From Ficedula albicollis (taxonomy: Eukaryota; Chordata; Aves; Passeriformes; Muscicapidae): a stretch of DNA of 64,000 nucleotides. Position 1 is the first letter of the stretch, and each line of letters opens with the position of its first letter. The DNA lies in assembly GCF_000247815.1 (NCBI RefSeq), contig NC_021684.1:8875430-8939429 (forward strand), given 5' to 3'. This document shows, piece after piece, positions 1 to 49,689 of the stretch. Below the pieces are notes generated by a model, which worked only from the letters and a program-made list of their open reading frames with translations, was not told the origin of the DNA and did no database searches. The translations under genes and the position numbers were made by a program.

Positions 1-1134
1 CATTCTGCATTATCTGATATGCTTGTGTACACCAAGATGAGGGACACAATGTTTCATCTCATAGGAAGAATTAGTAGTAGGATAAGAGAAAAAAAACAGA
101 TTTAAAAAACTTGCAAAATAGACACACATCAAAACCACTTATAAAATATCCTTTGAAGCCTGAGACCATGGTTAGAGCAGTAAGAGCTCATCTCAACACT
201 ATTCCAAAGAGGAGCAGTATAGTAGGGCTAAAGTGCATCTCTAAAAGGGGTTTCAAGCAAGTCACTTATAAAATAGTTTATCCTGAACTATTTTAAACAG
301 ATTAAAAAGTTGCGACCATCCCTACCAAATACACGAGACCTTGGTTGTGTTTCTGTGTTTGGTCAGCAGAGAGCAGAGTTGCTGTAATGAAACCCAGCTC
401 CAGCTCATCCCATTCGTATCCCAGGGTGGGAGGAAAAACACAGCACAAAGAGACTACAAATTGTCCTGCCTTTTTCCAGCTGAAAAGTGAAAAACTGGTC
501 ACATATTGATTCTATTTCAGACAGCAGTACGAGATCTAAGCCTGCTCTTTCAAAGTAGCAATTCAAATGTCTCTCTCATACTTTTCAAACAAAAACAAGA
601 AAAAAAAGAATTGCTGATTTTCAAGTATTAATGGAACAGAAGTGAAACAAAAAAATAAAAATCAATTAGTAAGTACATGCTGTCAACAAGCAATCCTAAT
701 AATGCAGTTTTTGCTCTATGAGTAGAAGTCTTGATAGATTCAACTTCTTTTAAATTACAATACAAAACACTTTAGGAATACCAAAATATATCTGGTAGAC
801 AACAATACCTCTTTGGGGCTGCTGACTATAAAGATGTACGATCTACTGAACAGAAAAAACACTTAATTCAAAGCAAGCTAAACATGGCTGAATGAAAGCC
901 TTAAAATCACGATCTTCCACTGTTCTGTTGGGTTTGGGTTGTTTTGGTTTTTTACACTGGATAAGATCTCTTCATTCCCCCAAGTAAAGAAAATTCTTAC
1001 TGCTAATATTTGGAAAAATAACAAGTTATCTCTGTGGAAAGGAGTGACTGAAACACCTACTTTTCAAGCACAGAATTTTGGAAGCGCTGCTTCAATTAAG
1101 GAAAAGTTGTTTACATATAAAATGTTGAATTTAC
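1..1134. other. IL17RD intron 11, partial
   Basis: Non-coding sequence left of exon 11. No SEFIR continuation is found on either strand. A short G/T-rich tract lies at about 924-953. Nothing else recognisable. Confidence 0.7.
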
Positions 1135-36410
<35,276 letters not shown>

Positions 36411-36437
36411 GGTCCGCAGCGAGCCCGCCGCGGGCGG

Positions 36438-36891
<454 letters not shown>

Positions 36892-37164
36892 AATGGGAGG
36901 GAGCGGAATCCCCTCCGGCTGCTCTGCTTTGCACCCTTCCCTTCCCGGGAGCCCTCAGTTTACGGGCCCCCCGTTCCGCGGGACAGCGGCGAGCTGCTGC
37001 TGCTGCTGCTTTCGTGCAAGTAAAGGGGTTTAGCCAGCACCTGGCCGAATTCCCATCTTCGTTCCGTGGTGCGGTACCATATCCCTGATCCACTCTCTAC
37101 ATTGCAAGGAAGAGAGGTATCAAGGAAGATCAGTCATAGATCTTTGACATGATTTCACGGATTA

Positions 37165-37570
37165 CAAAATCACAGAATCAATTAGGTTGGAAAACACCTC
37201 TGAGATCAAGTGCCGTGTCCAATCTTTCCTTAAACATTTCAAGGGACAGTGATTCCTCCATCTCCCTGGGCAGTCCATTCCGAAGAGTGCCGTGTCCAAT
37301 CTTTCCTTAAACATTTCAAGGGACAGTGATTCCTCCATCTCCCTGGGCAGTCCATTCCGAAGTCTAATCACCCTTACTGTGAAGAAATTCCTCCTAATGC
37401 CCAACCTCAACCTCCCCTGGCACAGTTTAAGCCTGTGTCATCTTGTCCAGTTAAAGCCTGGGAGAAGAGACCCCACTGGCTCCAACCTCCTTTCAGGTAG
37501 CTGTAGAGAGTGATAAGGTCACCTCTAAGCCTCCTCTTCCCCAGGCTAAACACCACCAGCTCCCACAGCT
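37165..37570 (-). mobile_element. CR1 LINE 3' fragment (minus orientation)
   Basis: Antisense CR1 phrases: aaatcacagaatcaattagg, gattcctccatctccctggg, ctgtgaagaaattcctccta and ccaggctaaacaccaccagc. A 77-base internal tandem duplication at 37209-37362 interrupts it. Confidence 0.88.
37209..37362. repeat. 77-base tandem duplication inside CR1
   Basis: agtgccgtgtccaatctttc through cagtccattccgaag is present at 37209-37285 and again at 37286-37362, apparently identical. CR1 elements normally have one copy. Confidence 0.93.
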
Positions 37571-37869
37571 ACTTTCTAATTACTCTTTAATCAAGGAAGA
37601 CAAGCTGGAAGAATATACTATCATAAAATTTTCAATTGCAGAAAATGCAAAGGAAGTTGTACGTGGCAATAAATATTCCAGCTTTTTCAACTGGAATTAA
37701 TTCTGATATTACATGCTTTGATGAAAACACTTTTCTTTAAAATAAAATAAATCACATTTCTGATAAATATCAAATGCAAGGTGGTCTAATATATCAGTAA
37801 GTTACATCAATTTCCACCCCTTTGCCTCAAAGTCATACAAGAGATAGAGCAGCTCAAGGTTCCTTTGAA

Positions 37870-37980
37870 GGCACAGGACGATTCAGCTTGGAAGAGACCT
37901 CAGAGATCACTAGGCCTAACCCTCTGCTCAAAGTAGCCCTAAGTTCACTTTTAGATGAGATAGCCCAGGACCTTGTCATA
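37870..37980 (-). mobile_element. Short antisense CR1-like 3' fragment
   Basis: gattcagcttggaagagacc, tcagagatcactaggcctaa and ccctctgctcaaagtagccc resemble a diverged antisense CR1 end. Confidence 0.65.
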
Positions 37981-40900
37981 CATCACTTTTACATATTACT
38001 TAACTCCAGTTATTTTGAATACCTTGATTCTAGTGCATTCTGTTTGCTATGATTGATCCTGGACAAAAACATCATCCTAGTGAAACAGACAAACACATCA
38101 GTATTTTATAAAAGACATTACAGTTTGGATTAAAATAGTATGTAAAATCACCACTAAGGCAATCAGTTGAAAGGAAACACGACCAGCTGGTAATTTTTAA
38201 CTACTATTGGTTTTACACCTATCATAGGTTTTCCATCCTTTGTGACTAGTGGCGAAAATAGTACAATAAAGCTTTCTTAAACTGCTTGTTTAAGTTGATG
38301 GATCACAACCCTGGCACTCACAGTTACCTTTGAAAACAGGTTTGTGACTTTCGGATGGCTATAGTCCTTCATTGTGACATTAACAGAAATTACATTTTTT
38401 TCATTAAACTTTTTTTTTTTTTTTTTTTTTTTCAAAAGTTTGAGATTAGTTGTTTGCAGCTCTGGGATCAAAAGGTTCTTACTTTTGATCTCCATTGCCC
38501 CTGCAGGCTGGAATTCTGAAAAAGGTAATATTAAGTCTCTAGGTGGGATTCCACTGATTTTATGATGAGATTTTTTTGATGGTCAAGTACATCCAGGCCA
38601 GAATGGAAGCTTAGCACATTTTCTCACTGTACACCACACACTTCTGTCTGGGTATTCCTGCTTTACTTTCTGCTTGCATTAGTCAGAAGTGATCTAACAC
38701 TTGAAAACTATATGAGCATTTTTACTTCAAATCAAGTCAGGCTGCATATAGCCTGTAAATAACTAGTCCTTTTATGTTTGAATGAATTACAAAGGATATA
38801 AAATACCACAGCATCATGACTAAAGAAAGAAAGACACATGTACAGTTCATTTACAGGTCAGTAAATACCTCTGCTTCTTATAACCACCTATGACAAGCAA
38901 GGATTCCCTGTCGAACATAATGCCATTGATCTGCAATTAAATCTTATAAACCCTGAGGAAAACTGTTTGGCTTTTTCCATTAACTGAGATCTAGACTGCT
39001 GGAGAAGCCATAATTTGTAAGTGAGGACAAAATTACCATCATTTGAGCTATTGATGTATTAGCCTACGATGTTTTCAACAAAAACAGACACACAACAAAT
39101 AGTGCCAATGCCTTAGTAGCAGAATAACCGAAGAAATCACAGCTGCCACAGGTTACACCGGCAGTATCCAGAAAGCAACAAAATGATTGGTCATATTTAC
39201 TGACACCTCAAACCTAGCAACACAAAGCAAAGATGTCATCTCACAAAACCAGCATTGATACTTTCTTCCCAACAGTTCAGTCTAAGCTAATAACAAAATG
39301 ACACATCTGCAAAACAATTCCTCCTTACTGCCCCCATGTCCAACTTATCCTGTGAGTGCACTGGCTGAATACAGAAGTATTGCATTGCTTCGGATCCATT
39401 TAGAATAATTGCTACTGAAATCTTTATTGGAAAACAGTAGTGGAGAGACAGGAATCAAATGACTGCAGTTAATGTTTCTAACTAGAGTCTCCAAACTGCT
39501 GCAAGCTCATAGAAGGGCAAAAGTGACTGTGGGGGCTCTGCTTGTCTATAGGTTCTTTTGTCCTTTTTACAACAGTCTCTTGTTTCTGAATAGTATAGAA
39601 TGCATAATATCCTAAAGTCATGGGTATCAATATCCTGCATTCTACAGCTGGTTTTGGTTGCCACTCTCCCTTCTTGCTTAAAGCTAAAATCCTTTTTTTT
39701 TCTCTTCCCCTTTCTGAGCAGCTGTTCCCAGATGGAGGAGACAGTGAGAACTCAGCAACTCCTATAAAAACATGAAAACTCATGTACCAAAAATTTGCGA
39801 TAATATGGTTAAAAATTCCCTATAGAATCTTTCTATTGCTCAGCAAAAATTTGTTCTTGGACTTGGGAGCTGTATGCTCCATCCATAGTTCATATTTCTA
39901 GTGCTGAATTCTCACCCAAGAGAGACTGACCTTGGCTGCAAAAGAAATCATTCAAACAGCTCACTTTGGGGCAGAAAGCATGCATCAGGCTTGCAGACAA
40001 TCATGACTATTGCAATAAGTCAATAACTCCTGTTACAGACACACACTGCCCACTGTTAGGAAATGAAGATGAGATGCAGTGAACCAAGCAGACAATGTGC
40101 TAAAAGAGATTCCAGAACAGAAATCCCTCAATGTGAGGGTCTTCTGAAACTTCATCTGGCAGATACCTGAAGACAGAAATTCTGATCTTTTGCAAGTACA
40201 TACCTGCATAAAATTGTCTCAATTCCATGGGGAAGGTTATCTATGGGATGAGCACCAAGCATAAAACAGAGGAAGAACCATCTTCCAGGATCAAACCTTA
40301 AGAACAAATCTAAGAAGTGTGAAATGGATGTGGACACTCCCAGCAAGGGCATGAAAATTCCCACCTGTGTCAGGGTCACAAAAGTTCTATTTCCATGGAA
40401 TCTTCTGTATTATAACAATGCCATAGTTTCAAATGATCTAGTCAGGCTCAAGTGAAAGGTTATCAACTGATAAGAAATCAACCTCAAGCCATAAAATTGA
40501 AATTAAATTTGAATCAAATCTATCAATTGTTATGAATACCCATCTTGTTCCAAGGCAACTGTTAAATCATTATGCCTTGAGAAATGTGACAAAATTAATG
40601 AAACACAGAGTTCTCAAAAAAAAAAATCTGTATTACCGTCTCATTTTATAGATGGGGAAACTTAAGCACCAAGTCATAAAGAAGCCTGCTTTTATGTCTT
40701 GCACACATGCTCAGGGCTAAACCAATAATTAGATTTGGAGTCAGGAAAGACTCTGTGTCTCAGTAAAACAGGGCAAGGTCCCTGTGTGTAGCATTCTTTG
40801 ACTTTAATTTGCTGCTTTCTGTAGGGACATACTCTACTTGCTGAGGTCATCCAGATGGTACCAGTGGGTGCAAGCCTCCAGAACAATTCCACTCCAGTGG

Positions 40901-43794
40901 CTGCTTCTCTCTCAGGATGGCAAAGAGCACCCTGCAGGCTGTCCTGGCAGCCAGCTGCCTCCTGCTGTGGCCACACATTTATTGGCACTTCTAGAGTAGC
41001 TGCTGCTGTGTCCAGATGGGAAAGTGGAATTAGATGCATGAATTCTACTTCATCGGCAGCCACCATTTCTATATCCAGATGCTTTGCAACAGGTCCTGAA
41101 ACTGAGCATCCAGTCCTCCCTGCTGACTAAGCCATAGCTTCCAGAACCCCAGTGTACCAGCAGGGATGTTTCTCTCCTGCTCACTTTTTTTGCCACAGTG
41201 TCATGTTCGAGATTTTTCTCAAAAATCTCAAGTCTGTCTCCGGATATTTGGGGATGTTTTGAGGCTTGTAGAGTTCAGAGGGAAGGGAGTGAATGGTCTT
41301 GTGACCTTTCTGGATGACTTAATCTCTTCTACAGGAAATTGCACTTAATGACCAGAGAAGTTTAAATCCTATATTCCTAGAGTCTCAAGTCAGCATCAGA
41401 TGTAGGAGTATGTTACAGTGAAAAGGAAATGACTGAACTAAACCAAACAGCTATTTTATGAAAATTACTTCTGATCACCATCAAATTAACAATTTGTCAG
41501 TGATCCATGGATGCAAATCTTCATATAATGTTACCCCTCCCCAGACCTCACAGTTCCCTATATTGTACAGAGGCCTCCTTCTTCTACTGTAAGAAAATGT
41601 TTTCAGTCAAATGTCAATTTTCTGTATTTCTGTTTAGTTTTGTATATGTTTATTCATATGAATATAATTAAGGAAGTTCTCTACGATTATTCAACTTAGT
41701 GATGTGCCACCAGCCACCAAACACACTCCTCCCTGCTCCAAAAGCAAACCAAAGCGACTCACCCTGTGGCCACGTGTTGATTCTGAGGGAGCAGGGCAGG
41801 ACTGCATCTTTCAGCAGCAGTCTTCTGTTACACTGGATTAGGTGTAATATGAAACTGCTCTTTTAAAGAAAAGTAGATTTATGATGCAAAGAAAATTTCA
41901 AATTACATGGATGAATCATTTTTCAATAAAAATTCTGTTGAACTAAAACTATTCTGAATCAACAACTGTATCCCCCAAAGTTATCTATGTTTTATTCTTT
42001 AACAACAAGTGAATAATCTGTAATGTTCAATTTAAAAATAATGTATTTCTGCAACATAGAAATTTTATCTCAAACAGCTTTTAAAAATGCAAACAAGATC
42101 GTCACAATGCAGTTTGAATAAATGCCAGATATGATAATGAAGTAATGTCTTCACAAAAGTTTCCAGTACTCTCAACCCTTTCTTACTGCAGCACAATGCT
42201 TCCCATGCAGACAGCCTGTCATTTTCCTTCTGCGGGGACACACAGGGGAGGGAGGTGGAGTGGGAGAACAACCCTAACCTGATTTAACAGTCTATTGTAC
42301 AATTCAACAGCATCCTGTGGCAATGTCTGCAAAATTAATCCTAGCACACTAAGGGACCCCTCACTGAGTATAACCTGCCTTAAACCCTTTCCCATTTAAC
42401 TGAGGGAGAGCTATTTGCTCAAGCACTTTGAGATGACATCATTTGTTATTTGAGGCCAAAAGCTAAGGGTAATTAAAGCGAAAGAAAATGCTCTGATTTT
42501 TTTTGCAATTAAAATGCATAGAGACACTCGTAACAGATACCACTTCAGAACAATAGAAACATGATTGGAAGAATTAAAAAAAGTCTGACTATTGTGCAAC
42601 CAGTGTGGAAGAAGACTGGAAAGCCCTTTGTCAATAGCACCTCATTCTACTCCCACAAAGGGAAATACACAAACAAAAGAAAATACAAAGGCTAGAGGCA
42701 TATGGAAATTGCCTTTTTGTTGTTTATATGATTGACATTCCACAAAATATTCTAGTGTAATTTTAAAACAGTTTATAACAGGTTTATGAAAGAATGCGCA
42801 GTAATTCTGCATGACTGGGCTAAGAAAACCAGATGAAGGGCCCTGTTAGGAATGACAATTGTTGCTGGCAGCTCTACCTCTCCAACAAACAAACTCATGG
42901 TTTTTTTTCTCTACAGTCTGGCATATTATTTTAAAACACAAATTTGAAGCAGTTGGATATCAGGATTGAGTTAGCTGCTTACTTTTGGAAAGAGTAAGAT
43001 AAATATGCAGAAAATAACAGACTGAAATGTAGTGAACAAGATTTGTTAGGACTCCATGGAAAGTTAAAGCCTGCTAATATGGTAACTTACAATACATTAA
43101 TGTTATTTCTTTCTAATTAGATTATAATAGTAAAAAATAGTAAAAAATACCAGTTCTTCTAAACTATAAATTGTGATAAAACTAACTGCCCAGAATAATG
43201 TGTTTACGGAGGAAAGAAGGAAAAGACTGGATCAGGTTTTTTAAATTTAAACAAAAATATCCCCAAGAAAAGATTTTCCATGTAACCAACCTAAATTTTA
43301 CAAAAGTCTCAGCATTCTAAGGGCAGTGCTGATGCCTCCTGAGAATGCTTCCCTCTGACTTCCTTCCTCTGCCAAAATGAATGAGAGCAATTTGCAGGAA
43401 TATTGTCAGATAGCCACATCCCATAGCACGAGATGCAACTCTGAAGTTAGAGAATCCTACAAATATTTGAAGCATGACAGATGGATACAATCATATTTTT
43501 AAATATTTTTAAATATTTTGGTCTGACTGAATGCTCTGGAAAGCAGTAAGAATGGTTAAGAAGAGTACAGTATTTAAACAGCACAATTTTCTTATCCTTC
43601 TAATGTGATGAAACAATGAAACATGAAAATCTGGTGGCAGTGTTTCTGCCTGGCAAGTATTTGCATTGCCAACATTGTATTTATTATCACAGAAGAATTA
43701 TATGAGTAGATGTTGTACCAGAAGTCATTCTAAGTTTTACACCATAATGAGTGGGGTTATTTTAGAACTGCAGAATAATTTGTCAAAAGCTTTC

Positions 43795-44000
43795 ACACAA
43801 TCATTTAGCTTAGAAAAGATCTCTAAGACCGAGTCCAACCTTTGACCAATCATCACACTGTGAAGCAGACCATTGCACTAAATGTCACGTCCAGTGGTTT
43901 CTTGAGCATGTCCAGGGATGGCAATTCCAGCATCTCCCTGGGCAACCTGTTCCAATATTTAATAACCATTTCTGTGAAGAAATTCTTCCTGAGAATTCCT
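43795..44000 (-). mobile_element. CR1 LINE 3' fragment (minus orientation), diverged
   Basis: Antisense CR1 words such as aatcatttagcttagaaaag, gcatctccctgggcaacctg, taaccatttctgtgaagaaa and ttcttcctgag, with several substitutions. Confidence 0.8.
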
Positions 44001-44313
44001 TTCTGGAATGTGAAAATATTCTCTTACCATAAACTGACAATGCTGAGCAGTCTTACAGACATAGTCACGACAGCAGCTTAAATTCATTTAGAGGAAAGAT
44101 TTTAAAAGGTTGGCTGCTCAGAGTATCAAAAATATTAAGCACCCACCCAGCACTAAATTCTGTTCAATATTGAGCACTCAGAGCTTTGGAAAATCAGGCC
44201 TGACATGGAGTATTTGTATGCGTGCAGAGCATAAATTCGATGACAAATATTGTGAAATTGGAAGGATGCAATGAAATCCTCGGAACTCTTGGGGCTGTCA
44301 TTACCAAATTCAG

Positions 44314-44327
44314 CCACTAGAGGGCAG
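44314..44327 (+). promoter_or_regulatory. CTCF-like site
   Basis: ccactagagggcag matches the CTCF core (CCASYAGRKGGCA) at every position. It is isolated in the intergenic DNA between IL17RD and HESX1 in plus orientation. Occupancy is inferred only. Confidence 0.55.
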
Positions 44328-47300
44328 AAGCAGCACAGCACTTTTCTAGGCAGTTCAAATACAGACTAAAACTGTTTCAAAATTTACGACTTTAAAGCCT
44401 GTCTTTATATGCAAAAGCCAAATAAATAGCCAGAAATTTTTCGTGCACAATACTTTACCTGCTATCTTAATTTCCTTAATATGGCATCATTCATAGAAAC
44501 TGAATCCCACGATATTTTGGAGCATTACTATGATCCATACAATAAAATTCTAAAGTTTCAAAGTATTAAATCTATCATTAAAATAGATTATATAATTTCC
44601 ATTTAATATATAAAACATCATTTGGTTATACAGACAAGAGAATGTCCCTTTAGACAAGAATCTACAAATTGTGGTCAGGCACTTAAAAACTTAGAAGTAG
44701 TAAAATGTCATGGACAGGTAAAATAAAAACTCGGTTCTAAGAGAGCAAGAAAGGATCAGAGAAAAAGAAGGTACAATAATTGAGTTGATGCAAGGTTATA
44801 GATTTTTTTAAAGGTCACAATGAGATAATGAGTTTGAAATATAAGCAATTTAAAAATTGCAAAGTCCCAACATTTTATAGTGATTAATAACAAGATTAAT
44901 GACATAGATAATTTTTAATGAAGGGGACTATCGTATACCACCTGCCTACTTCTGTGCTTTTAGCTCCAAATTGCACAAGATTAAGGAAAAGAGTGACAGA
45001 CTACTCATGGTGTTCTCAAGCCATCCTAGTGGCAGAGGAAGACCTGGTTTAGGAGCTAGGAGAAAAAGATCCTGGAACATAAATGCAGAAAGAAGGAATA
45101 CTTACTTCTCTTTAAGTCTAGATGTTGTATCAGTTTTACTGGTCACACATACACATCCTTACAACATCCTAAGCCAGATGACCCTGCTTGAAATTTAATA
45201 TCAAAGCCCTACTTGCTACCTGTGTGATTCCACAACATATTCTGTTTGCTCAAGATGCTGAACTTTACACCCACTGATTACCAACATGGATCAAAACACC
45301 CTTACAAAATCTATCCTTTCACTCTATTTTTTTTTCCTTTTACTATTTTAAGGCACAAGCAATGCAGTAGTTATGTGTCACTCTAATACCAGCCCCACAG
45401 CACATCCATGTGATCAAATATGAAACACACCCAGGGGTACGAAAGTCATTGGCAATCACATCCAGCTACACCAAAGCCTGTATATCCCTAAGCATTTTTG
45501 ATCATGTTCTTACCTCCTTGCTTAATAAACAGTGTCCTGCAAAAACACAGGTATTAGAAGAAATCAAATTTATTGCTGTTTCTAAACTCAACAAGTATAT
45601 GATTAATTTCCAACCTGCTTGTCCATCTAAGAAAGGAAAACTTCAGTGGTAACACTATGCCATGCAAAGCAACACTTCATTCTTTCTGGAATTCTCCTGA
45701 AAATACTGCTGGCCCCACCAATATCAACTCTGGGTGCCCAATATAGACAGATTGGTTTCCATATTTTGTGTGTAGCCCTTTCTTCTCATGTCACACAAGT
45801 CCAGGCACTATTCCCCCACAAAGGAATCTACAATTAAAGGCTCTTCAGCAGCCCTGGATTCCTTTCCCCCACCAACAATCCTGTTCGCCCACTGTGACCA
45901 CAACCACTCCCTTTTTGAAGCAATCAGGTGGGATTCTTATGCCCCCCAAGAGGCTGAACAGCCCCAATTGCCCCTCATATAATTATTATTATTACTTTGT
46001 CTTTTTACTCTTTCATTATCAAATATATACATAAGATATTCTAAAGAGTTCATAAAAAATAAAAGAATGTGATTTTGGTTCAAGATTAATCCATTACACA
46101 GATAAGAGGGCATGAAATAATAATTCAAGTCAATCACTATAGCTCCAAAGTATTTTTGAAAATAAAATACCTTATATTTCCCATCCAAATACGTATTAAG
46201 TCCTTTAAAATAAACGGATCAAGATCATCAATCTAACAATTAATAGGGAAATTAAATCAATCCAAGAATAAAAAAGTTTTTTACAAGCAATTTCTACAAA
46301 GCTTTGATTTTATGGTTGTTAGCTAAACCTGAGAGTTGATCTCAATCGTTTACGATAAGCTTATTTTCATGTAGATAAAGTGAAGGCAAATTATTTTACA
46401 CTGCTTTTATACAAGGCTTCTGTTAAAATCCAGTCACATAAAAAATGCTGGATTATTTTTAAAGTCACATTTTCTTCTAATAACACTTTGAGCACAGTGT
46501 TAATCTTCTTTCATACAACTATAAAACTCACAGGTTTCATCTCTTCAGAAGTACTTTGAACAAGTAGAAAAATGTAGATGTATTCATACAAGAAAAATCA
46601 TAATGTGTAGTTTACTGGTGTGCCAGCTTGCTATTTGTAAGCACAGACTTGCCAAACTAAATAATTGCAAATTCAAAGTGTTAAATGACAGTTTAATGAA
46701 TGCTGTTTCAATCGGTGCTTTTGATGCTAACATTGGAGCTTCAAAATATGCTTTTATGTATGCTTCAAGTAACATTACAACAGAACTTTGGGAGCATTGG
46801 CTCTTTGGTATAAATTACTGTGAATCTGCTTTTAGACCATAGGCATAGCTCAGCTTTTTTTGGACAACACTGAGCACTGCTGAAATTTGCAGTTAGAAAA
46901 AATATAAGATGGAGACAGCAATTAAGAGAAGAACATAAATTCAAAACAAATTATTATGCAGCCCAGCATCCCAGTTAGGGTCACAGGTACTGGACCTATC
47001 TCAGGAAAACACTACCAGAATATTTAGGCCCCACTACAGTCAGAGACAGAGGCCCAGTATCAACCTGACAGAGCCTAAATTGTATCAGTGACAGCTTGAT
47101 CATATTAAGAGTGAGAGGGATCTTTGCTAGAACAATTTACACCACCTTAGTCAACATATCAGCTTATCACAAGGGTCAAATGATCACTGGATCAAAAGCA
47201 AGGCAACACGGCTGAAGCAAAGGTTGCAGCTTCATGAGCTTAAGCCAGAATTAGAACAAAAGACTGAGATTTTTCTATGTTTTGAAGGGCAGAGACAAAC

Positions 47301-49577
47301 AGAAACACTGCAAGGCAAAGCATGCAAAACTGGAGCAGGACTGGATCCCAGCATCCAGGGTGGCCTCTGCCCACAGCCTCCCCCACTGCTGTTCCTGGCC
47401 TGGCAGTGCCTGCACAGGAACAGAACTGTCACATACATGCCAAGAGAGCCCCACATATTGCCAGCAACGACAGGACAAACACCCTCTGAAGTCCAGACTA
47501 ATACTTTCCAAAGTGGAAAAAATCCAGCTGCATTTGAGAAAGTGATGGGCACAATTTAAACCCATGCTGGTCAAAGAAGGTATAAATGTAAAGTGAGAGG
47601 TGCTTTTTTGACTTGTTGATTCCTTTACTCTGGGAAGAACAAGCTAAGCCAAATGAAGCAAATAATGCAACTCTGCTTTTAAATTCTTTTCCCCTTAGCA
47701 CTGTGTGGGACACTCCTAGTACCTCATACTAAAGATCCTGCTGGTAACATTTGCTAATGGAGAGCAGGATACCAGGACTGGCGCTATTATTATTCTGCTA
47801 CTGTTCTACTGTTTCTCTTAAATTGCTCTGTCAGACTTCCGTCACTTGAGACAAGTTCCATTATAGCAGACATTAGGTGTATTTAGGTATTTGCCAGATA
47901 ATAGACTAAGGTTCTTAAGCAATCATTTGTACAGATTAGTCTAATCTGTTGCTGCTAGAAACTTTGTTTCCAGAAGCAAAGTAGACAATAGTTTCAGATT
48001 ACTCCCAGTAAGGTTAAACTATGGGCAATATACATTTTTGAGGTGTGAAGAAAAACAAAATAAAAGAATGCATTCCCAATACTGTCTTTGCCTTTACCAG
48101 ATCAGGCAAGTGTCTGAATTGAGATTTCAATTTCTCTAAAAACTATTCCTAATGGATCTGGCTCCATTTAAGCTGCTTCTATTGTGGCTCTCCTAAGTAT
48201 TTTGGAATGCAGGATACAACAGAATTCAGTTAGGAATGTTATTTCCTAAATCAAATAAAGCACAAAAAATAATGTTTCAATATCAGATAAAAGTTTGTTA
48301 TTTCCATATTAAAATAAGTTTCCAGGACCAAAGCCAAACAATTCAAGATTTTTAGGATTCTGCATAAAAGTGAAGGCAATGAGCCAATGAAGTTAAAAAC
48401 ATGGAAGGGCCAATATCTGTCACCTAGGTCTAAAGTAATGCAGTTGTTCAGTGACACTTTTCAGAAAATATAAAAATGCTTTTTATTTAAACTCTCATAT
48501 GAACTACGAGAGTTCATATACTATTTGTTCATATATTATAATTCAAAATACTGAGTAAGGACTGTCACCCCTCCCTTTAGCTTTTCCTAGTATAAGACTA
48601 CACAAAATGATTTTTTTCTATCACCCATTTTCTCAACTTACCTTTCATTCTATTGGACAACAGATACGGATACAAGCATGAAGAAAGGAAGAGCAATACT
48701 GTGTCTGTTCATGAGATAATGTAGAATTTATGTCTAGCAAGAAACACAGGCTGGAGCCCCACTGAAGGCCACAAGCACTTGAGGGCTGTGCTCAAAGCTC
48801 TGCTGAACAAAGAACAGCATAAACCTGTACTTGCAATGTACTTACTACAGTGAGACCATGAAGAGTTGGGTGGGTTTTTTTCATATATGGCTCTCCTTGA
48901 CTTCAGGCTTAATATCAAATAGGAAGTTAATTAACTTTCATGTACTGTTTGATAAAAATTAATTCAACACCCTAAAATTAATGGCAATGGTATGGATATC
49001 TGGTCTGGTCCCCACTGATCTGATCCCATGAAATGCTACATTCTGTCATTAAAAGATAATAGGGCAACTTCCATAACTGGAACACTTATACTGACCAGAG
49101 AGGAGATAACCAATTTAAAGAATTAAATAGGCAAATAAACTAAATTAACTAAAATTAAATAAAAATATTATCATTGTCAGCTTCTTTGAACTGAGCAACT
49201 GTTACAACTGAAGTCAGTTGAATATTAGTCCTTTCATTGGAGACACCTTTTCTAAAAATTATGTTCTTTATGAAAAATATCATCTTCTTTAAAAATAAGC
49301 TATCTAAACTCCAAAGTGACAGACTGCTTCCAGTAGCAAAATCTATTTTGCATATGGTTTATTTCAGACCTGAAACAGCATTCTTCTAAAACCATAAAGC
49401 TTTGTCAAGTCATCTGCAGTAATTCATAGTAGCTGAAATTCTTGTGCAACTTAGGGTTTGGTTTGTTTTAAACTGCAAAAATATCTAAAAATCTCTGAAA
49501 ATACTTACTCAAATATATAGGAAAAGCTCACTTCTTCCACAAAAAGTCGATTATTATAATACTTCAAGTATTTACAG

Positions 49578-49583
49578 TTTATT
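49578..49583 (-). terminator. Candidate HESX1 polyadenylation signal
   Basis: tttatt on the plus strand is AATAAA on the minus strand, about 190 bases after the HESX1 stop. Another sits at 49358-49363. The adapter-bearing duplication lies between the stop and this signal, so the true 3' UTR length may be shorter. Confidence 0.45.
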
Positions 49584-49594
49584 TGAATGAAAAT

Positions 49595-49689
49595 GATAAT
49601 AAACTTTCAAATCTGGGCAAAAAATCATAATTAGATCGGAAGAGCGTCGTGATAATAAACTTTCAAATCTGGGCAAAAAATCATAATTA
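49595..49689. repeat. 39-base direct repeat flanking an Illumina adapter
   Basis: gataataaactttcaaatct through aaaaaatcataatta is at 49595-49633 and again at 49651-49689. Between the copies is agatcggaagagcgtcgt (49633-49650), the start of the standard Illumina TruSeq adapter. This is an assembly artefact in the HESX1 3' UTR. Confidence 0.95.

Larger units (their letters stand above)
36900..49570. other. IL17RD-HESX1 intergenic region
   Basis: About 12.7 kb between the divergently used IL17RD 5' end and the HESX1 3' end. It holds CR1 fragments near 37.2, 37.9 and 43.9 kb, a T run at about 38,409-38,432, and a CTCF-like motif at 44,314. No open frame looks like a gene. Confidence 0.7.

Noticed and set aside
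1..1134. Continuation of the IL17RD SEFIR domain (exon 12)
   Set aside because: I looked on the minus strand for the LWEDF and later SEFIR motifs and found none, so it must lie outside the window.
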